Assembly (NCBI GenBank): GCA_964422295.1
Contig: CAYRAM010000003.1
Coordinates: forward strand, 62,001-126,000
DNA length: 64,000 nt
Source of the DNA: UBA12191 sp964422295
GTDB lineage: Bacteria; Planctomycetota; UBA8108; UBA1146
Reading direction: 5' to 3'
Below the pieces are notes generated by a model, which worked only from the letters and a program-made list of their open reading frames with translations, had not been told where the DNA came from and did no database searches. Shown here piece after piece: positions 27,116 to 36,900 of the stretch; the stretch's first letter is position 1, and every line of letters starts with the position of its first letter. The translations under genes were made by a program, and so were the position numbers.

Positions 27116-29029
27116 ATGGGGATCTTCTTACGAAAATTGAGTGCGGTTGCCCTCTTTATTTTGATGGGGTTCGGCAATCTGGTGCTGGGCCAGTTTCAGT
27201 TCAGCAGCCCGATCCCTACACCGGTCGGAATCACAATTTCATCTGCATGCATCTGTGATGTGACTGGCGATCTGCTCCCGGATTTCATCGCCATCGATGG
27301 TGGGGGAACAGTTTCCATCGCTCGTGGCATTGGAGAAGGGGTTCATGGCGAAGTTGCGATTTACGATCGAGGAGAAGGAATCGACGGACTGGTGCGGGGA
27401 ATCGCCTGTGGGGATTTGGATGAGGACGGTGACAAAGATCTGGTATTTACATGGTCCCATCCGATGGACCCTGGGGGATTTGTGTCGTTTTTGGTGTTTG
27501 ATAACGGGATCCCTTCAGATCGTATCGATTTCGTCCTCGATTTTCAGGTCAATAGGACTCCATTTGATCTCTCTCTGGGGGATATGAATGGGGATGGCCG
27601 CCTGGATATTGTCCTTTGCACCAGCCTGTTGGGTGAATCACTCCAGCCGTCTGCAGTGTCTGTGCTCATCGGAGTTCCATCTGCTTCCATGCCCGATTAT
27701 TTTCCGCCGCAGCACTATCCCCGCTCTTCGTTGTCGCGGGAAGTGGAGCTCTTCGACCTCGATTTTGATGGAGATCTGGATGTCGTCATGGCTTGCAAGG
27801 AGGGGAATACCCTTTGCTGCTTTGAAAATGACGGTTTGGGACAGCTCGCTTTGGCTGCAGAGTTTCTCTTTCCAGAACTGCCGGAGCCGTATTCTGTAGC
27901 CGTGGGGGATTACGATGCAAACGGCATTCCGGATTTGCTCTTGGGCACATGGCAAACCCGATCCCTGATTCCGTTTTTGGGTATGGGTGGATTGCAATAC
28001 GAGCAGCAGAATGAAATTGCCGTGGGCCAATTCGGCTGGGGATTGATGCATCGAATACTCTTGAACGATATGAATGCGGATGGGATTCAGGATGTGGTGA
28101 TTCCTTTTTCCAGCGGTGTGTTCGCAATCCGCTATGGCGATGGTATTGGGGGTTTTCCTGAAGAGGACTCCTTCGTGACATACCAGAGCGCAAAAAATTC
28201 CTGGTTCCATGATCTGGATAATAATGGCACCCTGGAATTTGTGATGGAGCATACCGATCTGAAACTCTTCACCACATTTTTTGGAGGTCAGGAATTGCGA
28301 GGGCGGCTCTACGTCGACCCCATCTCGCTACCAACAGCAACAGTTCAGCAAGTTGCGATCAGGGTGAGTGCGAATCTCGGGATCCGGGAAGCTGATTTCG
28401 GAATAGAAATTGATCGGGTTCTCATGAGTCCGCAGGCGTTGGAACCCTCCGACCACGTCATGGATGCAACCGCAGGTGCCGGCCCCGATCTATGGCTGGT
28501 GGATTTGGGTTCCTCTCCCCAAGACCCCGTGACTCTTTCGATGATCCTCGATTTCGCCGGCCAGGCGGGATTGGGAGCGGGTATAGTCCGGAATCTGGCA
28601 ACCCTCACCGTAGAGGTCGAGCCGCTGGCACAGGATCAGGAGACCACTCTCGGTTTTGTCGCAAACACTCCCGGGGGGCCATTTGTGACCGTGACCGGAG
28701 GGATTCCGATCCCGGTCAGTCACGATTTGACCCCTGTGCAATTGGTGGTTCCCACCGCCTTCGTGCGTGGCGATATCAATCAAAATGGATCGGTCAATGT
28801 CGCCGATGCGGTCGTGTTACTGCGACGCATGTTTGGCATCGATCCTCAAGGAAACTGCTTGGCAACCTGGGATACGGATGGAGATGGAGGTCTGGATCTC
28901 AGTGATGTGATTCTGTTGTTGAGATGGCTCTTCGCTGGTGGCGTTGAGCCTGCAGCACCCTTTCCCACCTGCGGAGTCGGTGCCGATCCTTTGGCACTGC
29001 CTTGTGAGATGCACGATTACTGTCCTTGA
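27116..29029 (+). CDS. secreted VCBS/FG-GAP repeat protein with cohesin-like and dockerin-like modules
   Basis: A 637-residue protein with a signal peptide (LSAVALFILMGFGNLVLGQ). Residues about 40-390 are VCBS/FG-GAP propeller repeats with Asp-rich calcium loops (DLDEDGDKDLVF, DMNGDGRLDIVL, DLDFDGDLDVVM, DYDANGIPDLLL, DMNADGIQDVVI, DLDNNGTLEFVM). Residues about 400-545 resemble a cohesin-like beta sandwich and include AGAGPDLWLV, a motif shared with three other proteins in the window. A dockerin-like module closes the protein (DINQNGSVNVAD, DTDGDGGLDLSD, TCGVG..PC..YCP). Having both modules in one chain would allow stepwise assembly, if they bind. The ribosome-binding site is weak (GGAG ten bases before ATG). 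Confidence 0.83.
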   Translation: MGIFLRKLSAVALFILMGFGNLVLGQFQFSSPIPTPVGITISSACICDVTGDLLPDFIAIDGGGTVSIARGIGEGVHGEVAIYDRGEGIDGLVRGIACGDLDEDGDKDLVFTWSHPMDPGGFVSFLVFDNGIPSDRIDFVLDFQVNRTPFDLSLGDMNGDGRLDIVLCTSLLGESLQPSAVSVLIGVPSASMPDYFPPQHYPRSSLSREVELFDLDFDGDLDVVMACKEGNTLCCFENDGLGQLALAAEFLFPELPEPYSVAVGDYDANGIPDLLLGTWQTRSLIPFLGMGGLQYEQQNEIAVGQFGWGLMHRILLNDMNADGIQDVVIPFSSGVFAIRYGDGIGGFPEEDSFVTYQSAKNSWFHDLDNNGTLEFVMEHTDLKLFTTFFGGQELRGRLYVDPISLPTATVQQVAIRVSANLGIREADFGIEIDRVLMSPQALEPSDHVMDATAGAGPDLWLVDLGSSPQDPVTLSMILDFAGQAGLGAGIVRNLATLTVEVEPLAQDQETTLGFVANTPGGPFVTVTGGIPIPVSHDLTPVQLVVPTAFVRGDINQNGSVNVADAVVLLRRMFGIDPQGNCLATWDTDGDGGLDLSDVILLLRWLFAGGVEPAAPFPTCGVGADPLALPCEMHDYCP

Positions 29030-29064
29030 AGGGGGCGCTGTCCTTTTCACGATCCCCAAGAGTC

Positions 29065-29114
29065 AAAAAAATCGCCACCTGAAACGGTATACGTTTCAGG
29101 TGGCGGATTCGATT
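29065..29114. terminator. bidirectional terminator between convergent genes
   Basis: A 13-14 base-pair perfect stem (left arm 29073-29085, right arm 29093-29105) is preceded by seven A and followed by ATTCGATTTT. It sits between the stops of the VCBS gene on the plus strand and the response-regulator gene on the minus strand, so it probably serves both. Confidence 0.85.
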
Positions 29115-29133
29115 TTGCGTTTGAGGGATGGTA

Positions 29134-29712
29134 CTAGGCGCGCAACTCGCTACCTGCCAGACGCACAACTCGACGAGCCAGTTCTTCAGGGTCAAAAGGT
29201 TTTGCGAGAATGTCATCTGCGCCCAACAAGCGAGCTCTGTCGAGTTCTGCCTGCTCCATGGCGGAGATCACGAGAATCTTGGTCTTGCTCAGTTCCGGGG
29301 CGAGCCGGACATACTCGATGACATCAAATCCACCGAGTCCGGGAACTCTGAGATCGAGGGTCATGACGCAAGGCAGGTGTTCTCTGAGAAGGGAGCCCGC
29401 GGTGAAACCATCTTGAGCCATGTACACATCGAAGTTGTGCTTTCTCAAGGTGATCTCTATCGCCTTGGAGACGGTGGGCTCTTTCTCGACCACCAGGACC
29501 CTGCGGGCCAGGTGGAGGAAATCACGGGGAATCGGAATGTTGTTCTCACGCAAAAACGTGATGAAGTTGTTGACTTCCACCCGATTGTCACCGCGGCCGG
29601 GCAACTGGTATGCACGAAGCTGACCACGCTGGATCCAGCGGATAACGGTGCGGAAGTTCACACCACAGTAGTTGGCGATTTCGCCAGTCGTCAGGGTTCT
29701 CTTGTCGTTCAT
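29134..29712 (-). CDS. HTH (excisionase/MerR-like) protein fused to an atypical response-regulator receiver
   Basis: A 192-residue cytoplasmic protein. Residues about 5-58 form a winged helix of the BldC/excisionase type (LTTGEIANYCGVNFRTVIRWI, here split as LTTGEIANYCGV and NFRTVIRWI). Residues about 71-190 form a CheY-like receiver with putative phospho-acceptor Asp120 (VMTLDLRVPG), Ser150 and Lys171 (AKPFD). The usual acidic pair after the first strand (VVDDE) reads VVEKE (residues 74-78), so one Mg-binding acid is replaced by Lys. Phosphorylation may be altered. I place the start at ATG 29712 because AGGAG lies six bases upstream; the frame extends 17 codons further. No histidine kinase is adjacent. 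It probably binds DNA, with unknown targets. Confidence 0.85.
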   Translation of the reverse strand: MNDKRTLTTGEIANYCGVNFRTVIRWIQRGQLRAYQLPGRGDNRVEVNNFITFLRENNIPIPRDFLHLARRVLVVEKEPTVSKAIEITLRKHNFDVYMAQDGFTAGSLLREHLPCVMTLDLRVPGLGGFDVIEYVRLAPELSKTKILVISAMEQAELDRARLLGADDILAKPFDPEELARRVVRLAGSELRA

Positions 29713-29853
29713 CCCACACTCCTCGCAAAAAAACTCTTCCTCGTAAAGACCCCCGACTCGCAACGGAAGTCTAGAAGGGCCGGTAATCCCAGTGAGGCTC
29801 CAGAGGCCTTTGGGAGCAGGTACGGCCTTTCTTTGTTAATCAACTATACATGT

Positions 29854-29881
29854 ATTGTATGTTTGTTAGTCATTTTGTCAA
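29854..29881 (-). promoter_or_regulatory. sigma70-type promoter for the HTH/receiver gene
   Basis: On the minus strand, TTGACA (29881-29876) and TACAAT (29859-29854) are spaced 16 bases apart. The -35 is perfect consensus and the -10 has one mismatch. The leader to ATG 29712 would be about 135 bases. Confidence 0.6.
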
Positions 29882-29955
29882 CATCGCTGAATGTTCGGGG
29901 CGTCAGAGTTGTTCGATTGCCCAATTTCGCCCGGCGTGGTGGGCAAATCGGTGAA

Positions 29956-32109
29956 TTAGGGACAGTTGGGACCCGATTGACACGGGAGTAAATCCTTGGG
30001 AAGAGGATCCGGTCCGCAACTTCCGGTGGGTGCCGGCGGAGGAGATCCACCGTCGAAGAGGAACAACAACATGTATATCGGGTCTGAGATATCCACTTGA
30101 CCATCGTCGTTGCTGTCAAAGGCGTCCAGACACGGTGCAACTCCGTTTTGGTAGAGATAGGAGAGTTGCGTGCTGACATCCGCCAGGTTCTGTAGGGAGT
30201 CTTCATTGGCATCCCCGCGAATGAATACAGGGTCAGGAATGGGACATGTGAGCTCACACTCGCTGGCACTCAGCATCATCCCACAGACACTTTGCGGAAT
30301 CAGGCGAATGACGTGGGCAATGCCTGGGGTTATCGGGAAAGAGGCACTATTGATCGATCCCGGAAGGACCAGACTTTGGGTTCCGATGAGAAGTTCGATA
30401 CTCGAATAAGGTGAACCATTGGTCCAGGAGAGGCTCGCCATGCAATTTCCAGGATCGAAGGAGCAGGCCAGATTTGAAATTGGAATCAAAGGGGTGGGCG
30501 GGGGAACTGTGATTTCACAGCAGGTGGAACCCGAGGAAGGGGTCATGCCACCCAAGACGGGTTCGATGCAGACGAAAACCGCTCCAGTCAATCCTGGGAC
30601 TACTGTGAAACTTGTGGAGTCTCCGGCGAGAGTTGCCAGAGGAGTCATCTGGGATGAGTTCTCACCCAGCGATACCACAATCGAATCGGGGGTCGTGGCA
30701 CTGGCGTCCCAAGTCATCACGATTTCCTGGGAACACGGATCCGGAATCTGGCAGACCAAATTTGTCAATGGGTCAGGTCGCTGATCATGAAAAAGGGCTC
30801 CCAGGTCGGGAGCGGTGCCATCGGGATCGGTAAATTGCAAAGGATCTCCGGCATCGATACAGGGAGAGGAAGCATCAAGGGAATAGTCCTGAATCGCCGG
30901 GTTGAGGAAGATGGGGTCACTGGTGAGGACAACGGTTCCCGGATATCCGGAAGAGATGGTGCAGTGATCCGTTTGGGCGATGGTGGGGATATCCACTTCC
31001 TGCCCAGGTGCATTCCACAGGATGGAATGGCTCAGGAGTAATGTGGAACTTGCACCTCCAGCGGAGAAGGGTGGAAAGAAGATACCGGGTGATCCGGTAA
31101 CAGAAGTGTTGTCTGCAAGGGTACAACTGCGGACTTCGACAGAAACCAGATTGATCGTCGAGGAGATCGCTGCTCCAGCAGTGGTAGCGGTGTTTCGTGA
31201 GAAGACGGAGCGGGCCACTTGGGTACTGCCACCGTCGAGTCCGATTCCTCCTCCATGGTTTGCTGCATTTTCATCAAAGTTACATTCGCTCACGGTGGAA
31301 GTCGACTGATAGAGTGTGACCCCGCCGCCCAACAAGGAGGCCGTGTTTCCCGTCACGATGTTTTGATGAAAAGTCAGTCCACAGAGCCGTGAGTAGAGTG
31401 CGCCGCCGATAATTGCAGAGTTACCAGAAAAGGTACAGTTTTGAATCTCCACCAGGGAACAGGTATTGATTGAGATGGCACCTCCTGCGGTCTGCGACTG
31501 ATTTCCCAGGAACGCACACTGATCGATGAAGATGTTCCCACAATCGATGAGATACAGTCCTGCCCCTTCCAAGCCGGTATTATTGCTGAATTCGAGTCCC
31601 TGCAACTGCAACGAGAGTGTTGCCTGGGCATAGAGACCCGAGCCAAACTCAGCGGCATTGGCAACCAGACGGCAATTCGTAACCGTGGGGGAAGCGATGG
31701 AGATGTGGATTCCACCCCCTCGACGATAGGTTCCTGAGGCATCGGTAACCGGGATTCCACTCCCGCCCCGAATGGTGAAGCCCTCGACAACCGCCGCAGG
31801 AGTTTCCCCCGAAAGAAACATCACGGTGGAGCCAAAATTGGCTCCCTGCGTCGCCGCCGAACCGTCGATGATGGTGGTCTCCGGGCCTGCGGTCGAAATC
31901 AGGGTGACGTCTTTTCCGAGGAAGTTGATATTTTCCATGTAAAGACCTGGGGAGACCAAGATCCGATCCCCGGGAGATGACAGATTCAGCGCACTCTGGA
32001 TCGACGTTATTTGGCTCGGAACAAGCCAGTCAGCGGCCAGAAGGGGTTTTTCTATCGGCGTATATGCCCAGAGGAGGGCCATCAGAGTGGTCAGAACCAT
32101 CTTATGCAC
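29956..32109 (-). CDS. secreted parallel beta-helix protein with Fn3-like repeats and dockerin-like module
   Basis: A 717-residue protein starting at GTG (AGGAGG eight bases upstream) with a signal peptide ending near PLLAA. Residues about 30-410 form a right-handed beta-helix of the pectate-lyase-like, choice-of-anchor Q type: SIQSALNLSSPGDRILVSPG, then coils such as GGGIHISIASPTVTNC, GAGLYLIDC and GGALYSRLCG, and finally PCIDAGDP. Two Fn3-like repeats (about 430-620) match those of the large peroxidase (CMASLSWTNGSPYSSIELL). A dockerin-like module follows (DANEDSLQNLAD, DSNDDGQVDISD, SCGPDP..LLPC..NCP). Beta-helices of this kind bind or cleave polysaccharide; no catalytic Asp or Arg cluster can be assigned by eye. 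It is divergent from the Ig-repeat lipoprotein gene. Confidence 0.85.
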   Translation of the reverse strand: MHKMVLTTLMALLWAYTPIEKPLLAADWLVPSQITSIQSALNLSSPGDRILVSPGLYMENINFLGKDVTLISTAGPETTIIDGSAATQGANFGSTVMFLSGETPAAVVEGFTIRGGSGIPVTDASGTYRRGGGIHISIASPTVTNCRLVANAAEFGSGLYAQATLSLQLQGLEFSNNTGLEGAGLYLIDCGNIFIDQCAFLGNQSQTAGGAISINTCSLVEIQNCTFSGNSAIIGGALYSRLCGLTFHQNIVTGNTASLLGGGVTLYQSTSTVSECNFDENAANHGGGIGLDGGSTQVARSVFSRNTATTAGAAISSTINLVSVEVRSCTLADNTSVTGSPGIFFPPFSAGGASSTLLLSHSILWNAPGQEVDIPTIAQTDHCTISSGYPGTVVLTSDPIFLNPAIQDYSLDASSPCIDAGDPLQFTDPDGTAPDLGALFHDQRPDPLTNLVCQIPDPCSQEIVMTWDASATTPDSIVVSLGENSSQMTPLATLAGDSTSFTVVPGLTGAVFVCIEPVLGGMTPSSGSTCCEITVPPPTPLIPISNLACSFDPGNCMASLSWTNGSPYSSIELLIGTQSLVLPGSINSASFPITPGIAHVIRLIPQSVCGMMLSASECELTCPIPDPVFIRGDANEDSLQNLADVSTQLSYLYQNGVAPCLDAFDSNDDGQVDISDPIYMLLFLFDGGSPPPAPTGSCGPDPLPKDLLPCQSGPNCP

Positions 32110-32181
32110 GGATTCGACCTCCTGCGGCGAATGACGATAGAAACCAACGATGCGTCCTCAGACTCTGATCGATGAAACCCT

Positions 32182-32210
32182 ATTGTACTTGTATTTGTAA
32201 GTCTTTGAAG
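32182..32210 (-). promoter_or_regulatory. promoter candidate for the beta-helix gene
   Basis: On the minus strand, TACAAT (32187-32182) lies 17 bases after CTTCAA (32210-32205). The -10 element is good and the -35 is poor. The start of transcription would be about 65 bases before GTG 32109. Confidence 0.35.
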
Positions 32211-32333
32211 TGGATCCAGCGTTGCGTTCGACCATCTGGCAGATGTGTCTGATTTTGCAATAGGCATGAGTAACGTAGGAATGTTGATATTCAGGCACTT
32301 ATTGCCGACATCCCAGGGGCGTGTTCGCCGGGA

Positions 32334-32361
32334 TAGACAAAAAATAGCACAGAGTTACAAT
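32334..32361 (+). promoter_or_regulatory. promoter candidate for the first Ig-repeat lipoprotein gene
   Basis: TAGACA (32334-32339) and TACAAT (32356-32361) are spaced 16 bases apart. The leader of about 105 bases to ATG 32474 contains a perfect hairpin, GGGGC-TGAA-GCCCC (about 32451-32464), that touches the GGAGGA ribosome-binding site (32465-32470). The remaining sequence of the 32110-32473 divergent gap shows no gene. Confidence 0.45.
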
Positions 32362-32473
32362 GGTGTTTACATTCAACTTTGTTAACAACTCCCTTCATCC
32401 CATCAGTGGGCATTTTGGCCCCTTTTTGGGGAGAGTTGAAAACCCTGAGGGGCTGAAGCCCCGCGGAGGACCG

Positions 32474-33910
32474 ATGCTGACCGAAAGCAGAATCTTCGCC
32501 AAGTATTGCCTTCTCGTCTGCGCCACCATCCTTATCGGAGGATGCTTTGGACGTAGTACTAAGATCCAGGCACCCGCTCCCTTCAGTTATCCTGAAGTGG
32601 AATACACCATGACTGTGGGAGAATCGGTGGAAGTCCCTGCTCCCGAAGTGACTGGAGCCTCCATCGACAGTTGGAGGGTGGAGCCAGACCTCCCTTCCGG
32701 TCTCTCCTTTGATACGACCGATGGATCGATCAGTGGAACTCCCCAGGAACCTTGTCCCCGCAACTTTTTCACCATCACTGCGACCAATTTCGGTGGTTCT
32801 ACCAGTTACGGGATCTCGATTCGGGTTCTGCCAGAAGCTCCCTGTGATCTGGATTATCCAGTAACGGAAGTCGTTGGAGTGCTGGCATTCGATGAGTTTC
32901 CGACGCTTTTGCCAACGGTTGGTTGTGGGGGATCCAATGATTTCTCCATCGATCCGGATCTTCCTGAAGGTTTGGACCTCAACATGTACAGCGGTGAAAT
33001 CAGCGGTACTCCCATCGTGAGCCACGGCCCTCAGTTGCACCTGATTACAGCTGCAAATGAAAGTGGAGAAGTATCGTTTGAACTACTGATTGAAATTTTG
33101 CCTGCGGGACCCTGTGATCTTGTTTACGAAGAGTCGGATAAGGTTGTCGCGCCCAATGCAGACATGGATCCAATACTTCCGACAGTAGGCTGCGGCGAGC
33201 CAGAAGATTGGACCATCGAACCTGATTTGCCAACCGGAGTGACGCTTGATCCACAAACAGGAGTCATCTCGGGTAATCCCACGGTTGAAACGCCAAGAAT
33301 CGTCTACATCATCACCGCTGCAAATCAGCATGGCTCAGATAGCACCGAAGTTGCTCTTCGTATTTCGCCCGTTTTCGTCTTTGAAATCGAGCAGTTGAGT
33401 GGGTCCTTTGATCCAGAAACCGGTGAGGGTGGAACCCAGAGCAGGATCATCCTGACAGAGGGTGAGGACAACGAAACCTACCCGACGAAGATCCAGTTAC
33501 TTTCCTTGGCGCTTGCCCACAATTCGGACCAGTTGGACATCACCTCCGTTGAACCGGGGAGTGGCCTTGCTGATCTGAATGGGGGAGATGGACCGGACTT
33601 CTTCTCTCCCTTCATCACTTCAACGGGATTCACATTAGGCATCGTCTTCTCCTTCAGCCCTGATTTTGACGGCTTGAGCGCGGATGTTCCGGTCGAAATC
33701 GCGGTAGTCAATTACGACACCGTTGCCGGCTCATTCGAGGGAGTAGGTTCCGAATCTGTGGATTCAGATCTCGAGTGGGGGAATCCCCTCGCAGGAGAAC
33801 CGGGTGTGCCTTCCGTCTCGAACACGGTTGTTCTCGACGGCACCACAGGAATCATTCCTGTCACGGTGGACACGACAGTTCAACTTCTCGCTACTGAAGA
33901 ATCGGATTGA
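32474..33910 (+). CDS. lipoprotein with three putative-Ig repeats and C-terminal cohesin-like module
   Basis: A 478-residue protein. The N-terminus (YCLLVCATILIGGC) is a lipoprotein signal with lipidated Cys24. Three putative-Ig (He_PIG-type) repeats follow at about 35-300, with the hallmark WRVEPDLPSGLSFDTTDG and SISGTP pattern; the second and third open with PCDL..Y. Residues about 305-478 form a beta sandwich with LLSLALAHNSDQLDI and NGGDGPDFFSP, matching the cohesin-like modules of the next two genes. The protein is therefore likely to be membrane-tethered with a binding module at the far end. Start chosen for GGAGGA four bases upstream and for the lipobox. It is 67 bases from the 1984-residue homologue. 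Confidence 0.82.
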   Translation: MLTESRIFAKYCLLVCATILIGGCFGRSTKIQAPAPFSYPEVEYTMTVGESVEVPAPEVTGASIDSWRVEPDLPSGLSFDTTDGSISGTPQEPCPRNFFTITATNFGGSTSYGISIRVLPEAPCDLDYPVTEVVGVLAFDEFPTLLPTVGCGGSNDFSIDPDLPEGLDLNMYSGEISGTPIVSHGPQLHLITAANESGEVSFELLIEILPAGPCDLVYEESDKVVAPNADMDPILPTVGCGEPEDWTIEPDLPTGVTLDPQTGVISGNPTVETPRIVYIITAANQHGSDSTEVALRISPVFVFEIEQLSGSFDPETGEGGTQSRIILTEGEDNETYPTKIQLLSLALAHNSDQLDITSVEPGSGLADLNGGDGPDFFSPFITSTGFTLGIVFSFSPDFDGLSADVPVEIAVVNYDTVAGSFEGVGSESVDSDLEWGNPLAGEPGVPSVSNTVVLDGTTGIIPVTVDTTVQLLATEESD

Positions 33911-33977
33911 TCCCCAGTCGAGGAGTTTGATTCGTCCACTGGGAATCATGAGTTGAAAATTGAAGTAAGAGGAAGTC

Positions 33978-36900
33978 ATGCGCAGGTATTTTGTAGTCCT
34001 GATGCTAAGTCTGTGCATATCGGGGTGCGGAGAAAACTCCGAAACGGGAGTTCAGATCGAGTCCATCCCTACCCAACTTGTTGAGTATCCGACGCTTGGG
34101 CCTTTCGCTCTCGGGCATGAAATCTTGCCAGTTCATCCCTATGTTATCGGTGGTGCTCCGACCAGTTGGAGTATTTCTCCTCCTCTTCCGTTGGGAATAG
34201 TATTGGATGCTGAATCGGGTGTGATTTCAGGAACTCCCCAACAATTGTACCTCGCTGTAACTCACATGATCAGTGCTTCCAATGGAATGGGTACTGTCGT
34301 AGTAAGTGTTTCGATCAGCGTACTTCAAACCGCTCCATGTGATTTATCCTATGGTGAGCAAAGTGTCCTTCTCACAAAAGGCATTCAAATGGACCCTTTG
34401 ACCCCCGCGAATGGCTGCGGGAGCATCGAGAATTGGACCGTAAGCCCGGATCTTCCATTGGGGATCAGTATTGATGGAGTTACCGGTGTCATTTCGGGAA
34501 CTCCATTGGAGCTGACGAGCCCCGTAGTTTTTGTGATCAATGGGTTTAATCAACAAGGATCTGACTCTGTATCACTGGAGATCGAAGTCGTCGACCAGGC
34601 TCCTTGTGATCTTCAATATCCCGAGTCTCTCGTTGCATTTGCTTTTGGCGAAGAGATTGGTTCCTTTCTTCCCACCCATGGCTGTGGGCAGGCACTGGAA
34701 TATGAAATTGTTCCTCAACTTCCTGCAGGAATCCTCTTTAGCCCTGAATCGGGTGAAATCTCAGGGATACCTCAGGATCCGCAGCCGTCTACTGAGTATT
34801 TGATTACTGCGCGAAATCTGACTGGTGACACCAGTTTCCTTTTGCAATTGGAAGTGACGATCGAGGCACCCTGTGATCTTGAATATCCCCAGAGTGAAAT
34901 TGTAATAACTCAAGGTGATTCAATCCCAGGTGGACTCTTACCAACTTCCTCATGTGATCCCGTCGATGAGTACACCGTCGAGCCAGAGTTCCCTGAAGGA
35001 GTCGACTTAAATGCCTCAACGGGCTTCATCTCAGGGACTCCACAGCAACTTCAGCCCATGACTTCCTATGTCATTCGAGCTGCAAATGCGGGAGGGTTTA
35101 CCGAATTTACTCTCCTGCTGGAAGTGGTTCCGCAAGTCCCCTGCAATCTTCAATATCCACTAAGTGAAGTTTTCGTTAATCAGGGAGAAACGTTTCAAGA
35201 AGGATTTTTGCCCACATCTTCTTGCGGCCATGTCGACACCTACTCCGTGACTCCGAGTCTTCCTGAAGGAGTAACTCTTAATGCGAATACAGGCCTAATT
35301 TCAGGAGTAGCGACTACAGCTCAACCAATGACAGCCCATGTGATCCGCGCTGCTAATGCCAGCGGTTTTGCGGAAGTAACCATCATGTTGCAAGTGATCC
35401 CTGAAGCCCCCTGCAGCTTGATTTACCTTCCAAGCAATTTCACATTAGAGGTGGGCTCTTTTATGGTCCCCGCAGTACCACAATATGATTGTGGTATCCC
35501 CACTTCATTTCAGATTTTCCCAGATTTGCCGCCCGGATTGGAAATTCATCCACAGACCGGTGTCATCTCAGGACAACCGCTTGGAACCCAAATTGTAACT
35601 CTTTATACGATCGTCGGTTCCAACATGACGGGATCTTCCATCACTCAAGCGGCCATCGTAGTTTTGCCGCAGCCACCCTGTGATTTCTCTTATCCCGAAA
35701 CCCACCTTGAACTGACGGTGGGTCAGCCAATGTCCACGCTCATTCCAGAGCTTGGTTGCGGGGAGGTGGATAACTTCAGTACCAATCTTCCATTGCCTGC
35801 AGGGCTCTTCCTGGATTCGGTCACGGGAGCAATTTCCGGAATCCCTCAAATTCCCACCGAGGCGAGTGAACATTTAATTTCGGCTGAAAACGAATCGGGG
35901 GCAGATTCATTCCAATTGAGTATCACAATTGTTGAAGAACCGCCCTGTGACTTGACGTACGCCTCTGATCAGATTGACGCTTTGACAAGTGAGGAAATCA
36001 CTCCACTTCTTCCCCTCATCGGATGCGGCGAAGTGGATAGCTGGAGCGTGAATCCTGCTTTCCCCGATGGATTAATATTGGATCCAGAGACAGGTGTCAT
36101 CACCGGGTCGGTAGATGCACCGTATCCAGCCACTATTCACCAAATCATCGCAGCGAACACGACAGATAGCACGGTTTTCGAATTGACTATCGTCATCAGG
36201 GTTCATGCGCCTTGTGAGCTGGATTACGCTGTGGAATTGATCGATTTACGCCCGGAAGAATCTTTGGAGCCGATTACGCCTACCAGCGGTTGTGGGCCTG
36301 TCGATAGTTATTCGATCGCTCCAGATCTTCCTGATGGCATCGTACTCCATCCCCAAAGTGGCGTGATCTCCGGATCTACTCTGATCGAAATTCCACAGAC
36401 GACCTATACCGTTACTGCAACCAATGCCACGGGAATATCCGTGGATTCATTCCAACTCATCGTGCAACAGATTGCTCCTTGTGATCTTCAGTATTCCCAT
36501 AGTGAAATCACCTTGCATCACGGAGAGGCGTTGCCTTCGGGACTGCTCCCCACTACCTCCTGCGGTCCCGTTGAGGAATACACGGTGGAACCACAGTTTC
36601 CTGATGGGATCACCTTGGATCCCGCATCGGGTTTGCTTTCCGGGGCGACCACCGAAGTTCAGCCGCTGACCTCCCATGTGATTCGAGCGACCAACACCGG
36701 TGGATTCACCGAGTTCTCTCTTATGCTGAGGGTACACCCTGAGTCGCCCTGTGATCTTCAATACCCTCAAAGCGAGGTCGTCTTAAATCATGGTGAGGCA
36801 TTGCCCGACGGATTGATGCCCACTACCGCCTGTGGCCCTGTCGAAGAATACTCGGTCGATCCACAGTTGCCTGAAGGAATCACCCTGGATCCTGTTTCGG

